Of a DNA stretch of 64,000 nt, positions 58,934-64,000 are shown piece by piece (position 1 is the stretch's first letter; each line of letters starts with the position of its first letter). Location: NCBI GenBank assembly GCA_026545765.1, contig CM048839.1, forward strand, positions 16,120,566-16,184,565, read 5' to 3'. The stretch comes from Plantago major (Eukaryota; Streptophyta; Magnoliopsida; Lamiales; Plantaginaceae). Below the pieces are notes generated by a model, which worked only from the letters and a program-made list of their open reading frames with translations, had not been told where the DNA came from and ran no database searches. The position numbers were made by a program, and so were the translations under genes.

Positions 58934-61900
58934 TACTTACGCACGCATGTACACATTATTGTGGAGTTATATAACTAAATCTTGCCGATTCAATTTTTTT
59001 TATTTGACTATTTCTTCTAAAATATCATATAGTTGATCCAATAATGCACCCCAGAACATTATTTATTTATTATACACAAATTCCACAATTGGAATGAAAA
59101 GATATTCATTCACATAAATCCATCTAGTTGATGAAAATCAAATCATATACTACAAGCACAAAACGAACGATTCCCAACCGTCGGATAAGGATAGTGTGGT
59201 CCAGGATCACACCTCCCAAGATTGTTAATTTAGCTAGCCTATCATTATTCCAATTTCAAACCTCTAAATTTCCCTGCCTTTTTTGCTTGCCGTGTCTGTA
59301 TAAAAATAGTGTTACTGCGTCACGTTGGATGATGTTGGAGTTTGCATCTAGCCAATAGTGTGCTGACATGTAGGACAGTGTTTAGGAAAATGGTCGTTAA
59401 GCTGACGTTTGAATCAGAATTCAATGGAAGACCAACCAACTAAATTTATCCAAGTCTCTGAATGTGGAGAATTTTATGTTTTTTCAGGCACGCCAAACTG
59501 CAGTTCTAGTTGCATACGGCTTATTCTACAAATTTTCGACTTGAGATATCAATTGTAGCACCTCTAAAGCATTCGATGTGAGTGAAGTGAAATGAGGCTG
59601 GTTTGAGTTTGAGCTTCTTTAATTGGTTTCGATTATCTTCATGATGAATCCCGAAAATTACAACATTACAATCAAATCTATATCGCACCTAATTATGTTC
59701 GTGTACTTCACTATTGAATGTACATACAATAATTCGCCACCTCATTCTAACATTCTGCTGACGGTTTGACATAGAGTTGACACTTATATTGAATGAATTA
59801 GATAAATCACATTGCTACAACATTTTTACGTTTGACTTTAAATTAAAACTCAATCTTAAACTATTTAATTTTCTCACTTCTGAATGCATTAACCAATTTA
59901 TCTACATCTCTAGCCTGATCCAATGAAATAATATTAAAATTAATCAAATAACACTTATAAGTAAAATCAAAACTCATAAAAAAAAATCTACTACATACAT
60001 CCCTTCACTCCTACACCCATGTATAACAACCCTATAAAACACATATAATCCCTTAACTCAATGTCAAACACAAAGTCGGGTGTTGAAAAGTTCATTAATA
60101 CTAATAGTATTAGTGGTGTAGGTTTAAACCCCAATAACAATGTGCCTATTTTCATTTGTAACGATATGGCATTCTAGACCCACACGGTCATTTATAATTG
60201 GGTCACACACGTCAGATATTGTTCGTTTTTACCAGGAGCCCGCACATATTTTGTTTTGAAATTACCTAAAAGATACTAAGGGGCGGAGTCAGGATTTTAA
60301 ATTCCATTGGATTATATAGCATATGCTTATTTTTTAGGTTTGGGGGCGGCGAAACTTGTGGGGAAGTGGTGATCAATTATAGCCATTTTATCCAACTTGC
60401 TTTTAACCAATATCGGAGACGGAGTATTACACCGACAGTCACCGATGTGTCAATATTTGTGTCAAAATCATAACACACAACATTATTGTTGACTTATAAA
60501 TCCAACATAATAACGTACATTTTCCACTTGCACGGTATAACATGCCTTTCTCACGTAACTATCCTGCAAGAAATAAACTTCTTAACTAATGAAACAATTC
60601 TCTCCCAGATAGAACGGTACTACCTAATACGGTGGACATTACCTTTTATTACAAGGACTGTTGAGTTTTATAGATTGATTAGTCATGTCCCAAGTGATCT
60701 ACTTTTGGTCATTTATCTTAATGACATGTTTTGATTAGTCCGTGAATAATTAGTATCTGAGAGTGACTTGTCATTGTTAGTAGTTAATCAACGGGATGGA
60801 AACTTTTGAAGTCATATTCCCATTAATGAGCAGCACGACAAGTGATCAAAGCAATGCTCAGAATAATTTGGTCATTGCAAATGAAGAAGAATATGTACTA
60901 ACATAATTGCGCTTCTAGCTAGCTTCCAATTGATTTCTTACTCCAAACACCTTTTCAAATGTTTTTTGCTCAATTTGAATGAAGTTAATCTTTGCTAAAA
61001 ATTAGGTAATTCGAGTGTTAGAGCAAGTTGATGTGATTTTGAAGTGTGTAGGTTAAATTTAGGAAAATATCGTAAAATGAAACTTAGTTATAAATCAAAA
61101 TTAACTGATATTTAATTTGCTGTATGTAGTAACTCTGAAGTTTGAATCTTGTTGCGACCAATTATAATGTCAGACATGAGTATCCGCAGTTAAAACAAAA
61201 ATCCTTGTAGTCTATACTCCCCGTCATGTAGAATTTCACACATTTATCATTTATAGACCTCACATAAAAACTTCATATCATATCATTAAGAAAATAAGCT
61301 ATCCCAAACCTAAAACATATATAAATCTTATATTTGCACACAAAGTAAACATTTTACCACTAAAATACACATTTTGTTACTTATTTTAATTTTTCATATA
61401 ACGTTCATTTTATCTATTTCAATTGAGCATTGTCAGGTCTTTTTTAAAGGGCGGCTCTCCTAGCTATATTTTTTAACTGCACAAGACTTAAACATGATAC
61501 CTTAATTAATTAACTTGGCATTTGAATTAACTTAGCATTGCAACAACGATCGTTGCTAAGATAGAGTTAATTTGGAAAAACTGTGAACGGGCTTCCTTAA
61601 TTCCCCACGACCACCCAAAAACCAACCAAAGACCAGTCAAACATATTTCCCATTCCATTGTACTGTACATTTTCTGACGTTGGATTTTGACATTGGAGAC
61701 TTATCCCTGTCAAATGTAATAAGAATTTACTGCATCGTTTTCACTCTCATACGATTTTTGCAGTTTACTTGGAGAGCTTGAGCTAGGTAAAGGCAAGCGA
61801 TTTGGCTTAAATTTTACTAGTTCAAAGCACCTTGTTAAACTCATCTTTCATGCACTTTAAGCTAGTTTTTGGCATTTCGTGGCCATAAAAGCTAGTATTA

Positions 61901-63500
61901 TAAATTAATTGAAGTGACAAAATTAGTAAGATACCAACAAATAGAAACGTAGCACTATATTAGGAATTCACAATAATAATTTGTCATGGCCATCACTTAT
62001 TGAACAATTTATACTTCTTCCATAAACACTGTAATAAAATAGTTTCAACCAGATTTACAAGTGACTTGCATCTAGAAGTTTCATGTTAATGTGGTATTAT
62101 TATTCATTTATTTTCTTCCTTTGAAGTGGAAATTTTAAGATGTTCAATTGATGATGCAACCAAACCACATTACTAAGATGATTCCTTAATTATTATTTTT
62201 ATTTCTTTTTTCCTTTTATTGAAAATGTGACTAATCTACAACGACCATTACATGTAGAGTAAAGTGTACGGGATAAACCTCATACTTGCCCAATAGAATG
62301 GCGAGCACACAAGATGAGCCACACTTGAAAAATGACATCACATTATCAATTCATAACGCAGTCAAATAAACAAACGAAGAAGTTCGTTATCTCTCTTGAT
62401 ACCATTGGAACCAAACAATAACCGCCGGCGCCGACATGTTGTCGGGATGATTTCAAGACACCTCGAGAAAATAAAATATGACATAAAAAAGTAACCTATC
62501 ACATATAACCCGTAATGTGTGTACGTGACGTACTTTAAATACGTGCCCGAATTACACATATAAGCTAGCAGTACATCTATTGATCCCCTATTCCCTAGGT
62601 TCGGTGGCCTCATTGCTCTCTCATGCTAGTCATATGACAAAAATGAAACCAAGTCAAAATACCGGCATGAAATATTATACCGGAAAAATCTTACAACCTA
62701 ATAAGCATAGAAAGAAATTTAATTCATGCATAAACTAAACATAAATTCAAATACATATGATTCGAAAATAGTGAATCCGACTTGATTCACGAGAAGCATA
62801 TCATACGTGAATGCTATACCCTCATAAAACACTCGACGACGATTACAACCGTATCCTTTCTTCAGAGATTAATGAAAGTTCGAGTCATCATGAATTCCCA
62901 ATTGAATTAGTAGCGGGCCTTTTCCTCTAACACTAACAAATTACGTTAGAGTAACAATTGATCAGACGTTGGAGTCATCCCGGAGTTACTGATATTTCTA
63001 GAGAAAAAGATTTTAGTTATTGATTTTGGATGAGGAAAAGGAAAATGATGTTAAACCTGCATGTTAGACAATATGAATCTGCCGAAGACAATGAATCCCC
63101 TAATTGATTGTGACATGATTTAGTTTCCATGTATATATGATCAGTCGTATCTTTTCTTAATTACCTCTCATTGTAATTTGTCTATATAATATTTGTTGGA
63201 ATTTTGAAGAAAATCAACTAATAAATAATGCCTTGTAGGGTATATTTACATGAAAATCATTTATTAATTATTTGTTAATTGAGAAAATTGAATATATAGC
63301 CATAAACTACTAAGTAAGAGCTTCGAATTGATATATTGCATACCCAAAACGGACCTTTGGTTAGTGAGGAATAATTGCTCAAAGTTGTAAGTTTAATTGG
63401 GTTTATCCCACATTGCTAGCACATGAAATTCATTTCTAATTTATAACCAATTGCACCATATTACTTGTTCAAGTGTGACAGTAACATTATGGAATACTCT
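58934..63500. other. Long intergenic region without a recognised gene
   Basis: AT-rich with only short frames and no domain. GGGGCGGAGTCAGGATTT near 60283 resembles one end of a hAT MITE; a clear partner end was not found. ACTCCCCGTCATGTAG near 61216 resembles a Stowaway end. Nothing else is supported. Confidence 0.5.
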
Positions 63501-63972
63501 ATACGCGAGCGCGTAGGGGTGTAAATCTGACCAGATTTGTACTGAAACTAGTTCAGTTTGTTTTAATCTGGTTAACAATATTTCTAATACACAATTGTTG
63601 CTCAATTGTGGTGATTATTTAATTCCACACTGCAATAAACAAGGCATTAATTTGAACCCCCCGCCCACCATAAATCTTTGTCGCCTCTGTTAAGTAAGTA
63701 CAGTGCACATAACACACCATTGCTTTTTGCAGCTGCATCTTCAGCTCAAAAAGCCGTGCTGTGCTCATATCTCAGAACCACCACATTTATACCACTCACT
63801 CTCTCTCCTTCCTCTCTCAACAACAGAAACTCATTTTCCTGTTTTCTCTTTCTCTTTCTCTTTCTACTTTTTAGTTTTTTCAATCACAACAAAACCACAA
63901 ACTGCTCTGCTCTGCTCTGCTCATAATCCTGATCCCATGTCTTCACTCCAAAACTGAAAAAAATCAAAATCA
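63501..63972 (+). promoter_or_regulatory. Promoter and pyrimidine-rich 5' leader of the last gene
   Basis: A weak TATA-like ATTTATACC lies near 63785. It is followed by CT-rich tracts (a CTCTTT repeat at about 63843-63866 and CTCTG repeats at about 63904-63921) leading to an ATG at 63973 in the context AAATCAATGGC. CT-rich leaders are common in plant 5' UTRs. Confidence 0.55.
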
Positions 63973-64000
63973 ATGGCGTTTCCTTACGATACTCCCAACA
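63973..64000 (+). CDS. Start of a gene truncated by the window end
   Basis: The ATG at 63973 opens MAFPYDTPN, and nothing more is visible. The favourable context and the leader support a real start, but no family can be assigned from nine residues. Confidence 0.5.

Overview
This is a eudicot nuclear genome window: AT-rich, intron-rich genes with GT-AG junctions, and gene-free stretches filled with LTR retrotransposons, a CACTA transposon and MITEs. I cannot name the species. No tRNA, rRNA, CRISPR array or bacterial/organellar block was seen.

Layout. A complete OTU deubiquitinase gene with a SEC-C tail (2838-6704, minus) is followed by a LINE RNase H scrap (about 7010-7203) and a complete filament-like plant protein gene (FPP family; 8605-13131, minus). 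From about 16 to 36.4 kb comes an accessory block: a hAT MITE, a Stowaway-like MITE, a solo LTR, a degenerate Copia element (18115-22949, minus), a two-exon fragment of a second OTU gene cut off by another Copia element (25048-27732, plus), and an 8.1-kb CACTA element (28252-36395, plus). The CACTA element has decayed transposase genes and carries a nested solo LTR and a 284-bp TRIM with identical LTRs. Next are an uncharacterised plastid-targeted protein gene (37067-39565, minus), head-to-head with the Polycomb H3K27 methyltransferase gene CURLY LEAF (41184-50056, plus, 17 coding exons), and an F-box/leucine-rich-repeat gene (53379-55473, minus). About 8 kb without a recognisable gene follows, then the first codons of a plus-strand gene at 63973, cut by the window edge.

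For the five complete host genes I placed every splice junction by reading frame. Each summed CDS is a multiple of three: OTU 1083 nt, FPP 3003 nt, plastid protein 1035 nt, CLF 2643 nt, F-box 693 nt. From memory of Arabidopsis gene order, the FPP, plastid protein and CLF genes resemble the At2g23360-23380 neighbourhood, while the OTU/SEC-C and F-box genes resemble the At5g67140-67170 neighbourhood. The two sets interleave here, as expected if this keeps an older gene order that Arabidopsis split between two duplicated segments.

I see no new multi-gene system. The more unusual observations are the intact TRIM inside the CACTA element, a Copia element and a solo LTR abutting through one shared 5-bp target site, a transposon-truncated OTU exon pair that keeps the catalytic cysteine codon, a probable GC-AG intron in CLF, and the unnamed plastid protein.
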